From: Robinsoniella peoriensis
GTDB taxonomy: Bacteria > Bacillota > Clostridia > Lachnospirales > Lachnospiraceae
Strand: one strand, 5' to 3'
Assembly (NCBI RefSeq): GCF_042680125.1
Contig: NZ_JBHTNY010000031.1
DNA length: 64,000 nt
The notes below the pieces were generated by a model. That model was not told where the DNA came from. It saw nothing but the letters and a program-made list of their open reading frames with translations, and ran no database searches. Made by a program: the position numbers and the translations under genes. Positions 42,266 through 51,020 of the stretch are shown one piece after another. Numbering within the stretch: the stretch's first letter is position 1; every line of letters begins with the position of its first letter.

Positions 42266-42309
42266 ACAGGGGTTATGCTATGAAAATAGAGTAATCTCTG
42301 TTTTTTTGA
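42266..42309 (+). terminator. Terminator after the ThuA-Gfo/Idh operon
   Basis: ACAGGGGTTA and TAATCTCTGT pair with G-T pairs and are followed by seven T residues. The remaining bases to 42547 are very AT-rich and hold no gene I can support. Confidence 0.65.
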
Positions 42310-42547
42310 CATTTTGTTAAGTGCACTTTGATAGCAATTATATGAGAAACAATATATGGGCTATTTAGACAAAGATGGTGATAATAATACAAATAAAACA
42401 AATTATTGTGCAAATCATAAATAAATATAAACAAAAGAAAGAAATTTTTTAGTGAAAGTTCTTAAATTGTTCACAAATTCTTACTATTTTGTCCACGATA
42501 GAGGTTTATAATACTATTATAGACTAAGCAGAGAGGAGGAAGACAAC

Positions 42548-42772
42548 ATGACAAGAATTCCCGTTCATTTTAACACAGCCAATGATTTATTAAAATTTGT
42601 AAATATCGTAAGCCGCTACAATTATGATGTAGAGCTTAAATCCGGTGACTGTGTTCTGGATGCCAAGTCCATTGTCAGTGCAATCGTGTTAAGCCCATCC
42701 AGTGATTTAGAGATGCTCGTTAATACAAATGATTGTCAGGATCTGGTAGAAAACGTTTCAGCATATGCATGA
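42548..42772 (+). CDS. HPr-like protein lacking the catalytic histidine (Crh-like)
   Basis: The 74-residue protein aligns with HPr without gaps around FVNIVSRYNYDVEL and DAKSIVSAIVLS. The position of the phosphorylated His15 is Thr (T10) and Arg17 is Asn (N12), so it cannot carry the PTS phosphoryl group. The regulatory Ser46 is kept (S41 in AKSI). This is the pattern of Crh of Bacillus, which acts with CcpA in catabolite repression after Ser phosphorylation. GAGAGGAGGAAG precedes ATG 42548 and the gene stands alone with its own terminator. A regulatory role is inferred. True orthology with Crh is not shown, as the first 12 residues differ. Confidence 0.8.
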   Translation: MTRIPVHFNTANDLLKFVNIVSRYNYDVELKSGDCVLDAKSIVSAIVLSPSSDLEMLVNTNDCQDLVENVSAYA

Positions 42773-42814
42773 AAACCTGAGAATGGAGATAAAGACAATG
42801 TATAATGGAATGAT

Positions 42815-42858
42815 ATAGCCTGAAGATTGGTGAAAACGTCAATCTTCGGGCTATTTTA
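42815..42858 (+). terminator. Terminator after the HPr-like gene
   Basis: ATAGCCTGAAGATTG and CAATCTTCGGGCTAT form a long stem with one G-T pair, followed by TTTTAAT. Confidence 0.88.
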
Positions 42859-43006
42859 ATGTCTATAGATAAATTAAAAAGCAGGCTTTTGAAAGAATTA
42901 CAAACTATGCTAAAAAATTACAACAAATTCCATGATATTTTTATAGATATTGGTATTTTTTTCTATTAAAATAAGAATATTATAAAATAATAATGGAGGC
43001 GGGAAG

Positions 43007-46000
43007 ATGAGAAAGGTATTGAAAAAGACTATGTCTGTGGTGTTGGCAGCATCACTTCTGGCTGGATCAGTAGGAGCAGTTGATGCAGCAGAAATGAAAA
43101 ACAAAAGCGCAAGGCGGGGAAATGCAGATTATGTTTCCAATCAGGGAGAGCTGATTACCACTCCATTTGTACAATTACCGGTGGGGGCGGTGCGTGCAAA
43201 TGGATGGCTTGAAAACCAGCTGTTATTACAAAAAGTAAATTTAACGGGAAACATGCATCTGTTCAATGATTATAATGAAGCTACCAGTGCATGGCTTGGC
43301 GCAGAAAATGGGGAAAGCTGGGAGAGAGGTCCTTATTATATGAGAGGACTTGTTGCGCTGGCATATGTGCTGGATGATGAGGAACTGAAGACAGAGGCTC
43401 AGATGTGGGTAGAAGCAATTCTGGCAAGCCAGAAGGAGGACGGATCTTTTGGAGCAGGCAGCAAGACTGACTGGTGGGCGAAGATGCCGGTTCTTATGGC
43501 AATGAGGGATTATTATGAAGCAACCGAAGCAGCAGGAGAAACGGATGAGCGGGTAATTCCTTTTATGGAAAGTTATTTCCGGTACCAGGCAGCAGCACTG
43601 CCGAACAATCACTTAAGCAACTGGGCGGATGCCCGGGGCGGAGATAATATTGACAGTGTTTACTGGCTGTACAACCGACTTTATAATGATTCTGATCCGC
43701 AGTCATCTGATTGGCTGCTTGACCTGGGTAACATACTGGAAGAGCAGACAACAGACTGGACAGGTCAGTATAATGATACGACTGTCCGCCAGCACGTGGT
43801 AAATACCAGCCAGGGCATGAAGACTCCGGCTGTATATTATCAGTATTCAAAAAATGATAGAGATAAGAATGCGCTTCAGAACGGGCTGCTGAATATGTCC
43901 ATTGACCATGGGCGGGTAGACGGGCTTCCCAATTCGGATGAGGCAGCAAGGGATAACCGAAGTACCAGAGGTACAGAGAACTGTGGTATTGTGGAAGGGC
44001 TGCTTTCATCAGAGATCGCAGAGAAAGTGCTGGGAGAAGCATGGATTGGTGACCGAATTGAGAAATTGGCTTATAATGCTCTTCCGGCTGCTTATACACC
44101 GGATATGTCCGGACATGTCTACTATGTCCTGCAGAATCAGGTTATGGCAACACTGGGAAATCATGAATTTGACTGCGACCATGGCGACAGCTCGGCATTC
44201 GGAGCACCGCTGGGATTTGACTGCTGCTATTCCAACACACATATGGGATGGCCGAAGTTTGTTCAGAATATGTGGATGGCAACTGAGAACAACGGACTTG
44301 CGCTGACCGCTTACGGACCAAATCAGATTACAGCAAAGGTGGCAGACGGAAAAACCGCTGAATTTGTTCAGCAGACCGATTATCCGTTTAAAGAAGATGT
44401 ACACCTGGATTATAAGGGTGAAACGGCAGATTTTGAACTTCAGCTTCGAATTCCCGAATGGGCAGTAGATCCGGTTGTTAAAGTAAATGGTACTGAGGCT
44501 GAAGGTGTTGTAAATGGAGAATATTATAAAGTAAACAGGGAATGGAAAAAAGGAGATACCATTGATCTGAGATTCCCAAGTGAGATTGCAACATCATCCT
44601 GGTACAACGACTCTGTGGCAGTAGAAAAAGGACCACTTCTTTACGGGCTTAAGATAGAAGAGGACTGGCGGGTAGAGGAAAGCAATGATGCCAGGGAATT
44701 AAAGGTAGAACATCAGGAACAATCTCCGCTTAGAGAAGTATATCCGGCATCCCAGTGGAATTATGGATTGGTTGTAGAAGATGGATTTGAAGTGTCATAC
44801 GCAGATGAGGTGGCTCTGCAGCCATTCAGCACCCAGACAGCACCGGTTACCATCAAAGCTACCGGACAGTTAATTCCTGAGTGGACCTATGATGGCAATA
44901 TTGCAGGACCTCAGCCATTTGGGGCAACACCGGCAGATGAAAGCTTACAGACCGATATAGAATTAATCCCTTACGGCAGCGGCAGACTGCGTATATCCCA
45001 GTTCCCGGCAATTGGAGAGCCATACACAGATGTTGTGAAGGCAGAGGGTGACAGCAGTAAAATTAAGCATCTGGGTAATATTTATCAGGAGTTTAAAAAT
45101 ATTATTGTACCGGCTGCTCAGAATTATACTTTAACGGTAGAAGGAAGCGGACAGGGAGAGGTTATTGTAAATAATAAAGGAAAAGTGTCAGTTGATCTTA
45201 CTTTGGGCTCTGCAACACTGGAGGGTCTGAAAACCTTAATTTCAGACGGTAATTTCAAATTCACCAACGGACATTTTAATAATCTGCGGTTTACTGAAGG
45301 GCTTCAGGTAGACAGACTGGTGGTTACACCGGTAAATATGGAAATTACGGATATTAATATTGAAAGCTATAGCCGTACAGATGATTACATTAAGATTAAT
45401 ACCAATTTAAATGCTCAGGAGACACCATATGAACTTCTGTATAAGACAACGGAAGAAGGGGATTTCACCAACAGCATCATCGGATTTGAGTCCCAGACGG
45501 CGTATATTACAGGCATTGATCCCACGCTGGACTATTATGTACAGATCGTTGCAAAGGTTCACGGAGAAGATAAAGCAAGTGATGTAATCGTATTAAAGGC
45601 AGAAGAAGTCAACGGTGGCGGAATAAAACCAAATCCTGGTGCGCCCAATGCCCAGTATTCCGGATTCACAACCCTGAACTATATGGAGGACGGGTCAGCA
45701 GGATGGGTGAAGTATGATCCGGGAAATAATATCAGGTATATACAGGATGAAAATGAAGGCAGAACGGTAGCAAAAATCGGTAAAAATGAAAGAGTTAAGA
45801 TGACTTATGAGCCGGCGGACGGTTCGGCACAGAACTGGACGGATTATGTAGTTACCGGAACGGTATCTGTTGATGAGATGTCAAAAAATAATGCAGGTAT
45901 TATCTTCCGCGGAAGTAATTTTGGAAATGATCCGGATGCTTATGCAGGATACTTTGCTGGTATTGGAAGAGTTGATTACAATGATGGCAATGTCCATGGC

Positions 46001-48121
46001 CTGGGACTTATGATTGGCTATGCAGATGGACAATGGCATGACATTAAGGGATTTTCCATGCCGGAACTTCAGACGAACACAAAGTATGATATTAAGGTAG
46101 TAGCGTTTGGTGACCAGTTTGCTGTTTATTTAAAAGCTCATGACGATGCAGATTATGAATTTATTGCAAAATTCAGCGATTCCAGATTCTCAAAAGGAAC
46201 AATTGGTTTCCGTTCCTACAATGAGGCATTTACCGCGTATGGGGTAGATGTGAGACCGGTTGTGCAAGAAGACCTTGGGGTGTTTGAGGAAACTGAGGAA
46301 GAACCGGGAGAACAGCCAAACGAAGTACTTTTCACTGATGATTTTAGTGATGCACAGAAATCCCAGGAGAATTGGCTGAAGGTACCGAATCAGGCAGATA
46401 TCCAGTTTGTGGATGAAAAAGTGGTACTTGGATCAAGTACAGATATGAAGCTGGTAACAGCAGAGCCATATCAGTGGAAAGATTTTGTATATGAAGCAGA
46501 TGTAACACTGCGGGGAGAAGGTCAGAATGCAGGTTTTATTTTCCGGTCTTCCAAGGAAGAAAGCGGCGCAGACAGTTACAATGGTTATTATTTTGGAATA
46601 GGATATGGCAAGGGTAAGGGAAGCTTTGAAGTTGGAAAAGCAGCGGATAAAAAGTGGAACGGAATAAGCGGAACAGTGGAATCGGAACTGGTTAAACCTG
46701 ACCAGGCACATCATCTTATGGTAATTGCGTACGGTTCCAAATTGAATTTCTTTATTGACGGAACCAAGGTTTACTCTATTGCTGACAGTTCTCACAAGAT
46801 TGGGCGTGTAGGACTTCGCGGATATAACAGGCAGTTCGAAGTGGATAATATACAGGTACGCACCCTGACAGAAGAAGAAAAAGAGATCTATTCTAAGATT
46901 GAAGTCGAGGAATTCGACATCACGGCAGAATCATTCCAGGATGGATTCCAGATTACATATCCAAAAACAACTGCTGCATCTTACAAGGTACAATATGGCA
47001 CAGAACCCGGTGTATATACCAACGAGTTTGTGGATGTAAAATTCAACAACTATAAAGGCGGAGGTGTATTTACAAAAGATAAAGTTGCGTTTGGAGTACC
47101 GTTTGATGGTACATATTATTTCCGTCTGGTAGGCTTGTCATCCGGACAGATTGTGGTAGCACAGTCTAATGAATTGATGATGGATACAGGATATCTGGAA
47201 GATACTTCAGCAAATGCGCAGAGACTGGATGATACCAAATCACAGGTGTCCGGAACAGATACATCAAAAGCAAGACCGGCAGATCTTGCGCGCCTGAAAA
47301 CAGCCATTGCAGATGCGGGAGCACTTCAGGAAGCAACAGGAAATCAGATGGATTATGATCTGGCATCCAGCCTGCTTACGATTTCAAAATATGCAATAGA
47401 CAATCGTGTAGCAGAGCCGACGGATCCGGAAGAACCAGATGAAACAGAGAAGCCGCAGGAAACAGAGAAGCCGCAGGAGACAGAAAAACCGCAGGAGACA
47501 GAAAAGCCACAGGAGACAGAAAAGCCACAGGAAACAGAAAAGCCAGTTGGACCTGTAAAACCAGTGGAACCTTCTAAACCGGTGAAAAAGAATCAGACAA
47601 TCAGTGCTAAGAATATTTCTAAAATATATGGAACAAAGCCTTTCAAATTAAATGTAAAGACAAATGGCGATGGAAAGCTTTCTTACAAGTCTGATAATAA
47701 AAAAGTTGTTACCATCAGCTCTTCCGGTAAAGTTATCGTTAAAAATTACGGAAAAGCAAAGATTACAATTAAAGCATCTGCTACTGGCAAATACAATGAG
47801 GCTTTTAAGACAATCACATTCGAAGTACGTCCGAAAAAGGCAGTGATTTCAAAAGTATCTGCAGCAGGCAAAGGCAGAATGAAAGTAACCTGGAAGAAAG
47901 ATTCCAGAGTAACCGGATATCAAATCGTTTATGCAAGGAACAGTAAATTTACAAAAGGAAAGAAATACGTCAGTGTCAAAAATGCAAAAACCATCACAAA
48001 GACGGTGTCCAAACTGAAAAAAGGAACTAAATATTTTGTGAAGGTAAGGTCTTATAAGACTGTGAAAAACCATAAATACTATAGTAGTTATAGTAAGGTG
48101 AAGAGCGTCAGGATTAAATAG
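43007..48121 (+). CDS. Giant secreted GH127-type beta-L-arabinofuranosidase with C-terminal adhesive modules
   Basis: The 1704-residue protein has a signal peptide (about 1-28) and a DUF1680/GH127-like (alpha/alpha)6 domain (about 45-640). The metal-cysteine site is E324 and C326 (TENCGIVE) plus C406-C407 (FDCCYSN), spaced as in HypBA1, so a GH127- or GH146-type activity is expected. Further on are two jelly-roll modules (about 885-1085 and 1105-1285), a fibronectin-like stretch, a Glu-Thr-Glu-Lys-Pro-Gln repeat linker (about 1478-1513), an Ig-like domain (NQTISAKNISKIYGTKPF) and a very basic fibronectin type III domain ending KVKSVRIK. There is no LPXTG motif. It would remove arabinofuranose outside the cell, upstream in logic of the cytoplasmic GH127. 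GGAGG precedes the start and a terminator follows. Confidence 0.87.
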   Translation: MRKVLKKTMSVVLAASLLAGSVGAVDAAEMKNKSARRGNADYVSNQGELITTPFVQLPVGAVRANGWLENQLLLQKVNLTGNMHLFNDYNEATSAWLGAENGESWERGPYYMRGLVALAYVLDDEELKTEAQMWVEAILASQKEDGSFGAGSKTDWWAKMPVLMAMRDYYEATEAAGETDERVIPFMESYFRYQAAALPNNHLSNWADARGGDNIDSVYWLYNRLYNDSDPQSSDWLLDLGNILEEQTTDWTGQYNDTTVRQHVVNTSQGMKTPAVYYQYSKNDRDKNALQNGLLNMSIDHGRVDGLPNSDEAARDNRSTRGTENCGIVEGLLSSEIAEKVLGEAWIGDRIEKLAYNALPAAYTPDMSGHVYYVLQNQVMATLGNHEFDCDHGDSSAFGAPLGFDCCYSNTHMGWPKFVQNMWMATENNGLALTAYGPNQITAKVADGKTAEFVQQTDYPFKEDVHLDYKGETADFELQLRIPEWAVDPVVKVNGTEAEGVVNGEYYKVNREWKKGDTIDLRFPSEIATSSWYNDSVAVEKGPLLYGLKIEEDWRVEESNDARELKVEHQEQSPLREVYPASQWNYGLVVEDGFEVSYADEVALQPFSTQTAPVTIKATGQLIPEWTYDGNIAGPQPFGATPADESLQTDIELIPYGSGRLRISQFPAIGEPYTDVVKAEGDSSKIKHLGNIYQEFKNIIVPAAQNYTLTVEGSGQGEVIVNNKGKVSVDLTLGSATLEGLKTLISDGNFKFTNGHFNNLRFTEGLQVDRLVVTPVNMEITDINIESYSRTDDYIKINTNLNAQETPYELLYKTTEEGDFTNSIIGFESQTAYITGIDPTLDYYVQIVAKVHGEDKASDVIVLKAEEVNGGGIKPNPGAPNAQYSGFTTLNYMEDGSAGWVKYDPGNNIRYIQDENEGRTVAKIGKNERVKMTYEPADGSAQNWTDYVVTGTVSVDEMSKNNAGIIFRGSNFGNDPDAYAGYFAGIGRVDYNDGNVHGLGLMIGYADGQWHDIKGFSMPELQTNTKYDIKVVAFGDQFAVYLKAHDDADYEFIAKFSDSRFSKGTIGFRSYNEAFTAYGVDVRPVVQEDLGVFEETEEEPGEQPNEVLFTDDFSDAQKSQENWLKVPNQADIQFVDEKVVLGSSTDMKLVTAEPYQWKDFVYEADVTLRGEGQNAGFIFRSSKEESGADSYNGYYFGIGYGKGKGSFEVGKAADKKWNGISGTVESELVKPDQAHHLMVIAYGSKLNFFIDGTKVYSIADSSHKIGRVGLRGYNRQFEVDNIQVRTLTEEEKEIYSKIEVEEFDITAESFQDGFQITYPKTTAASYKVQYGTEPGVYTNEFVDVKFNNYKGGGVFTKDKVAFGVPFDGTYYFRLVGLSSGQIVVAQSNELMMDTGYLEDTSANAQRLDDTKSQVSGTDTSKARPADLARLKTAIADAGALQEATGNQMDYDLASSLLTISKYAIDNRVAEPTDPEEPDETEKPQETEKPQETEKPQETEKPQETEKPQETEKPVGPVKPVEPSKPVKKNQTISAKNISKIYGTKPFKLNVKTNGDGKLSYKSDNKKVVTISSSGKVIVKNYGKAKITIKASATGKYNEAFKTITFEVRPKKAVISKVSAAGKGRMKVTWKKDSRVTGYQIVYARNSKFTKGKKYVSVKNAKTITKTVSKLKKGTKYFVKVRSYKTVKNHKYYSSYSKVKSVRIK
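47441..47547 (+). repeat. In-frame 18-base tandem repeats encoding the ETEKPQ linker
   Basis: About six copies of an 18-base unit (GAAACAGAGAAGCCGCAG and variants) encode Glu-Thr-Glu-Lys-Pro-Gln. Variation is mostly at third codon positions. Copy number is likely to vary between strains. Confidence 0.85.
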
Positions 48122-48186
48122 GAGCCGCATAATAGCCGGAAGATATATATCAGAAGGTTAAAGAAAATCTGATAAGAAAGAAATCA

Positions 48187-48228
48187 AAAAAGGACAGGAA
48201 GCCATAACAGGCCTCTGTCTTTTTTTAT
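48187..48228 (+). terminator. Terminator after the secreted GH127-type gene
   Basis: AAAAAAGGACAG and CTGTCTTTTTTT pair over twelve positions with one G-T pair. Confidence 0.8.
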
Positions 48229-48279
48229 TCTCTGCATTGTGTGATACAAGATAAACTTGTAATTTTCAGAAAATGTAAT

Positions 48280-48343
48280 GTCAAACCAGTGATAGTTTTA
48301 AGTCAGACCAGTTATAGCAATCTTTTTTAATCACCGTTATAAT
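48280..48343 (+). promoter_or_regulatory. Promoter with two direct repeats, likely AraC/YesN activator sites
   Basis: GTCAAACCAGTGATAG (48280-48295) and GTCAGACCAGTTATAG (48302-48317) are repeated 22 bases apart, two helical turns. TATAAT follows at 48338-48343 with no good -35 box. The second repeat overlaps the -35 position, the usual place for an AraC-type activator. The YesN gene at 53764 is the obvious candidate. Confidence 0.65.
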
Positions 48344-48384
48344 ACAACTATAATCAGTCGTATGACAAAGCAGGAGGAAAATTA

Positions 48385-49911
48385 ATGAAAAAGAGTAAGT
48401 GGATCAGCCTTTTATTAGCAGGTATATTAACATTGTCTCTGGCTGGCTGCGGAGGTGGAAATACAGCCGACACAGCCGGAACCGGGAGTGCAGCCAGTGA
48501 CAGTGAGACGAATGACAAAGGAGAACCCTATACGGTAACCATGGTTCTGCAGGGAAGCCAGCCCCAGGATGAAGAGAGAATTGAAGGAAAGATCAATGAA
48601 ATTCTGGAAAAAGAATTGAATGCCAAGCTGGATATTGTGATGCTTCCCTGGGCAAGTGCATCCCAGCAGCTGCAGTTAATGCTATCCGGTGATGAGAAAA
48701 TTGACTGTTTTTACACGAATGCCACAGGGGCAATGAAGTTTATGCATGCAGGCCAGATCATGGATATGTCAGAGCTGGTAGAAAAATATGGGACAAACTT
48801 AAAAGAAATTTATGGGGAAGAGGTATTAAAACTGAATTCCATAGATGGATTCCTCTATGGTGTGCCAAACCAAATCGAGAGGGGAAGTATACCGGCAGTT
48901 TTCATGCGTAAGGATATGATAGAAAAATATAACATTGACACATCTGCAATTAAGGAACCTAAAGATCTGGAAAAAGTCTTTGAGGCTGTTAAAAAAGGAG
49001 AACCGGATATGACCATGCTGTTTTCTATTAACAGTGGGGATACACCTCTGGACAGGTTATTTCCGGGAGATACTTTGTCAGATGCAAATGGCTTAGGCGT
49101 ACTGATGGATCAGACCGAAAATACGAAGATTGAAAATCTGTTTGCAAGCGAATGGTACATGCAGACTACAAAGATGCTTTATGACTGGTACCAGAAAGGA
49201 TATATCAGCAAGGATGCAGGTACGGCAACCGAAAACTGGAGAACGGTATGCAAGGCTGGAAATCTGTTCTCACTGTTCTTTGCGTATCATCCGGGTACAC
49301 CAGTGGAATTTAAAAGTTCTACAGGATACGATTTTGAAATAGTGAAGTTCAGGGATTACCCGATTAAAAACTGTCAGACCTATTCCGGTATTATTTTCTC
49401 GCTGGCACAAAACTGTGAAAATCCGGATAAGACAATGCAGGTATTAGATTATATCTATGGTAGTAAGGAAATTATGAATCTGCTGAACTGGGGTGAAGAA
49501 GGTACAGACTATGTCATCGAGGATCAGGAAAATGACATTATCAATTATCCGGAGGGAATTACCACGGATAATGTGGGATACAGCCTGAACCTGGGATGGG
49601 AATTGCCCAATCAGTTTATTGCCCACAAATGGAATGGAAGTGATCCAAAGCTCTGGGAAAAAATGGAGGAATTTAATAAGAGTGCAAAGGATTCAAAAGC
49701 AATGGGATTTTTATTTGACGATTCAGCGGTAGAAAGTGATGTCTCAGCGTTGGCAAATGTGGTGTCACAGTACCGGGGATCTCTAAACAGCGGATCTGTA
49801 AATCCGGAAGAATACATTCCTAAATTTCTGAAAGATCTGGAAGCAGCCGGAATCGATCGTGTGATTGAGGCCAAACAGAAACAATTTGATGAATGGCTGA
49901 AGCGTGATTAA
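48385..49911 (+). CDS. LplA-type ABC importer substrate-binding lipoprotein
   Basis: The 508-residue binding protein has a signal peptide with lipobox LAGC (Cys22) and a Gly-rich linker. Its N-terminal ligand domain starts VTMVLQGSQPQDEERIEGKI and the C-terminal part (GWELPNQFIAHKWNGSDPKL) resembles the DUF3502 region of LplA-type proteins. It is longer than family 1 proteins of the other clusters and pairs with LplB/YtcP-type permeases that follow. AGGAGG lies before ATG 48385. A hairpin terminator separates it from the permeases. The substrate is probably an oligosaccharide; rhamnogalacturonan or other pectic fragments are common for this class but not proven here. Confidence 0.9.
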   Translation: MKKSKWISLLLAGILTLSLAGCGGGNTADTAGTGSAASDSETNDKGEPYTVTMVLQGSQPQDEERIEGKINEILEKELNAKLDIVMLPWASASQQLQLMLSGDEKIDCFYTNATGAMKFMHAGQIMDMSELVEKYGTNLKEIYGEEVLKLNSIDGFLYGVPNQIERGSIPAVFMRKDMIEKYNIDTSAIKEPKDLEKVFEAVKKGEPDMTMLFSINSGDTPLDRLFPGDTLSDANGLGVLMDQTENTKIENLFASEWYMQTTKMLYDWYQKGYISKDAGTATENWRTVCKAGNLFSLFFAYHPGTPVEFKSSTGYDFEIVKFRDYPIKNCQTYSGIIFSLAQNCENPDKTMQVLDYIYGSKEIMNLLNWGEEGTDYVIEDQENDIINYPEGITTDNVGYSLNLGWELPNQFIAHKWNGSDPKLWEKMEEFNKSAKDSKAMGFLFDDSAVESDVSALANVVSQYRGSLNSGSVNPEEYIPKFLKDLEAAGIDRVIEAKQKQFDEWLKRD

Positions 49912-49943
49912 AATTCTGGCACAGAATAAATAGAAATGGGATG

Positions 49944-49978
49944 ACTGCCGTAAAACAAAAGTTTTACGGCAGTTTTAA
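49944..49978 (+). terminator. Attenuator-like terminator between binding protein and permeases
   Basis: ACTGCCGTAAAAC and GTTTTACGGCAGT form a perfect 13-pair stem with an AAAA loop, then TTTAAAA. Confidence 0.85.
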
Positions 49979-49992
49979 AAAGGAGAATGAAT

Positions 49993-50916
49993 GTGAATAA
50001 AAAATCAAAGTTGCTGGTTTATAAAAAACATTTCCCGCTGTATCTTATGATTTTGCCGGGAGTACTTTATTTAATTATAAATAATTATATTCCTATGGCA
50101 GGAATGATAATTGCATTTAAGAAGGTTAATTTTTCGAAAGGGATTTTAGCCAGTCCATTTTGTGGATTAGATAATTTTAAGTTCTTATTTTCCTCCGATC
50201 AGGCATGGATAATAACCAGAAATACAATGTTATACAATCTTGCCTTTATTTTAGTAAACATGGTGATTGGAATTGCAATTGCCATTTTGATTACCCAGGT
50301 ACGCAGTAAAAAAATGAAAAAATTATACCAGAGTGCGATCCTGCTTCCGTTTTTAATGTCTATGGTAATTCTTAGCTACATTGTTTATGCCATGCTGAGC
50401 GCAGAAAATGGAATGGTAAATAACTCCATATTAAAGGCGCTTCATATTGATCCGGTACAATGGTATCAGAGACCGGAATACTGGCCCTTTATATTAGTAA
50501 TCGCAAACTGCTGGAAAGGGGTTGGGTATGGATGCTTAATCTATATTGCGACTTTGATTGGCATAGATCCCACATTTTATGAGGCGGCCAGGCTGGATGG
50601 GGCAACGAAATGGCAGGAGATTAAGAAAATTACCCTTCCATGTATGGTTCCTACGATAATTACGCTGCTTCTATTAAGTATTGGGAGAATCTTCTATTCG
50701 GATTTCGGGTTATTCTACCAGGTTCCCATGAACTCCGGTGTCCTTCTTCCTACCACAAATGTAATTGATACATATGTATACCGTGCTTTAATTGAACAGG
50801 GAAATATCAGCATGTCTTCGGCGGCAGGCGTTTATCAGTCTCTTGTAGGATTTGCGGTAGTTATGGTCAGTAACTGGGTGGTCAGACGGGCAGATAAAGA
50901 AAAAGCACTATTTTAG
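49993..50916 (+). CDS. LplB-type ABC importer permease
   Basis: A permease of about 307 residues with six membrane helices and the EAA loop YEAARLDGATKWQEIKKITL then PCMVP. The sequence MILPGVLYLIINNYIPMAGM after the basic start is typical for LplB. I use GTG 49993, seven bases after GGAG; the ATG at 49987 in the same frame is only one base from that site. Its partner permease follows after a two-hairpin leader element. No ATPase gene is found. Confidence 0.9.
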   Translation: MNKKSKLLVYKKHFPLYLMILPGVLYLIINNYIPMAGMIIAFKKVNFSKGILASPFCGLDNFKFLFSSDQAWIITRNTMLYNLAFILVNMVIGIAIAILITQVRSKKMKKLYQSAILLPFLMSMVILSYIVYAMLSAENGMVNNSILKALHIDPVQWYQRPEYWPFILVIANCWKGVGYGCLIYIATLIGIDPTFYEAARLDGATKWQEIKKITLPCMVPTIITLLLLSIGRIFYSDFGLFYQVPMNSGVLLPTTNVIDTYVYRALIEQGNISMSSAAGVYQSLVGFAVVMVSNWVVRRADKEKALF

Positions 50917-50933
50917 TAAGAAACTCAGTAAAC

Positions 50934-51020
50934 AGAAAGGAAGCCACCCAAAGATTCTTCTAACAGGATTTAAAGGTGGCAGTATTGCAGTCAGGTCTGC
51001 AATATGCAGGGGGTATAAAA
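50934..51020 (+). promoter_or_regulatory. Two-hairpin leader element, copy C (before YtcP-type permease)
   Basis: GAAAGG, then GCCAC (50943) pairing with GTGGC (50976), then TATTGCAG (50983) pairing with CTGCAATA (50997), then GCAGGGGG before ATG. Its presence inside an operon shows it is not a promoter. Confidence 0.68.

Noticed and set aside
47441..47547. Possible CRISPR array
   Set aside because: The units are directly adjacent without spacers and encode an in-frame protein linker.
50976..51020. Upstream GTG start for the YtcP-type permease (MAVLQSGLQYAGGIK)
   Set aside because: The same bases recur as a structured leader in front of other genes, there is no ribosome site before the GTG, and ATG 51021 has one.
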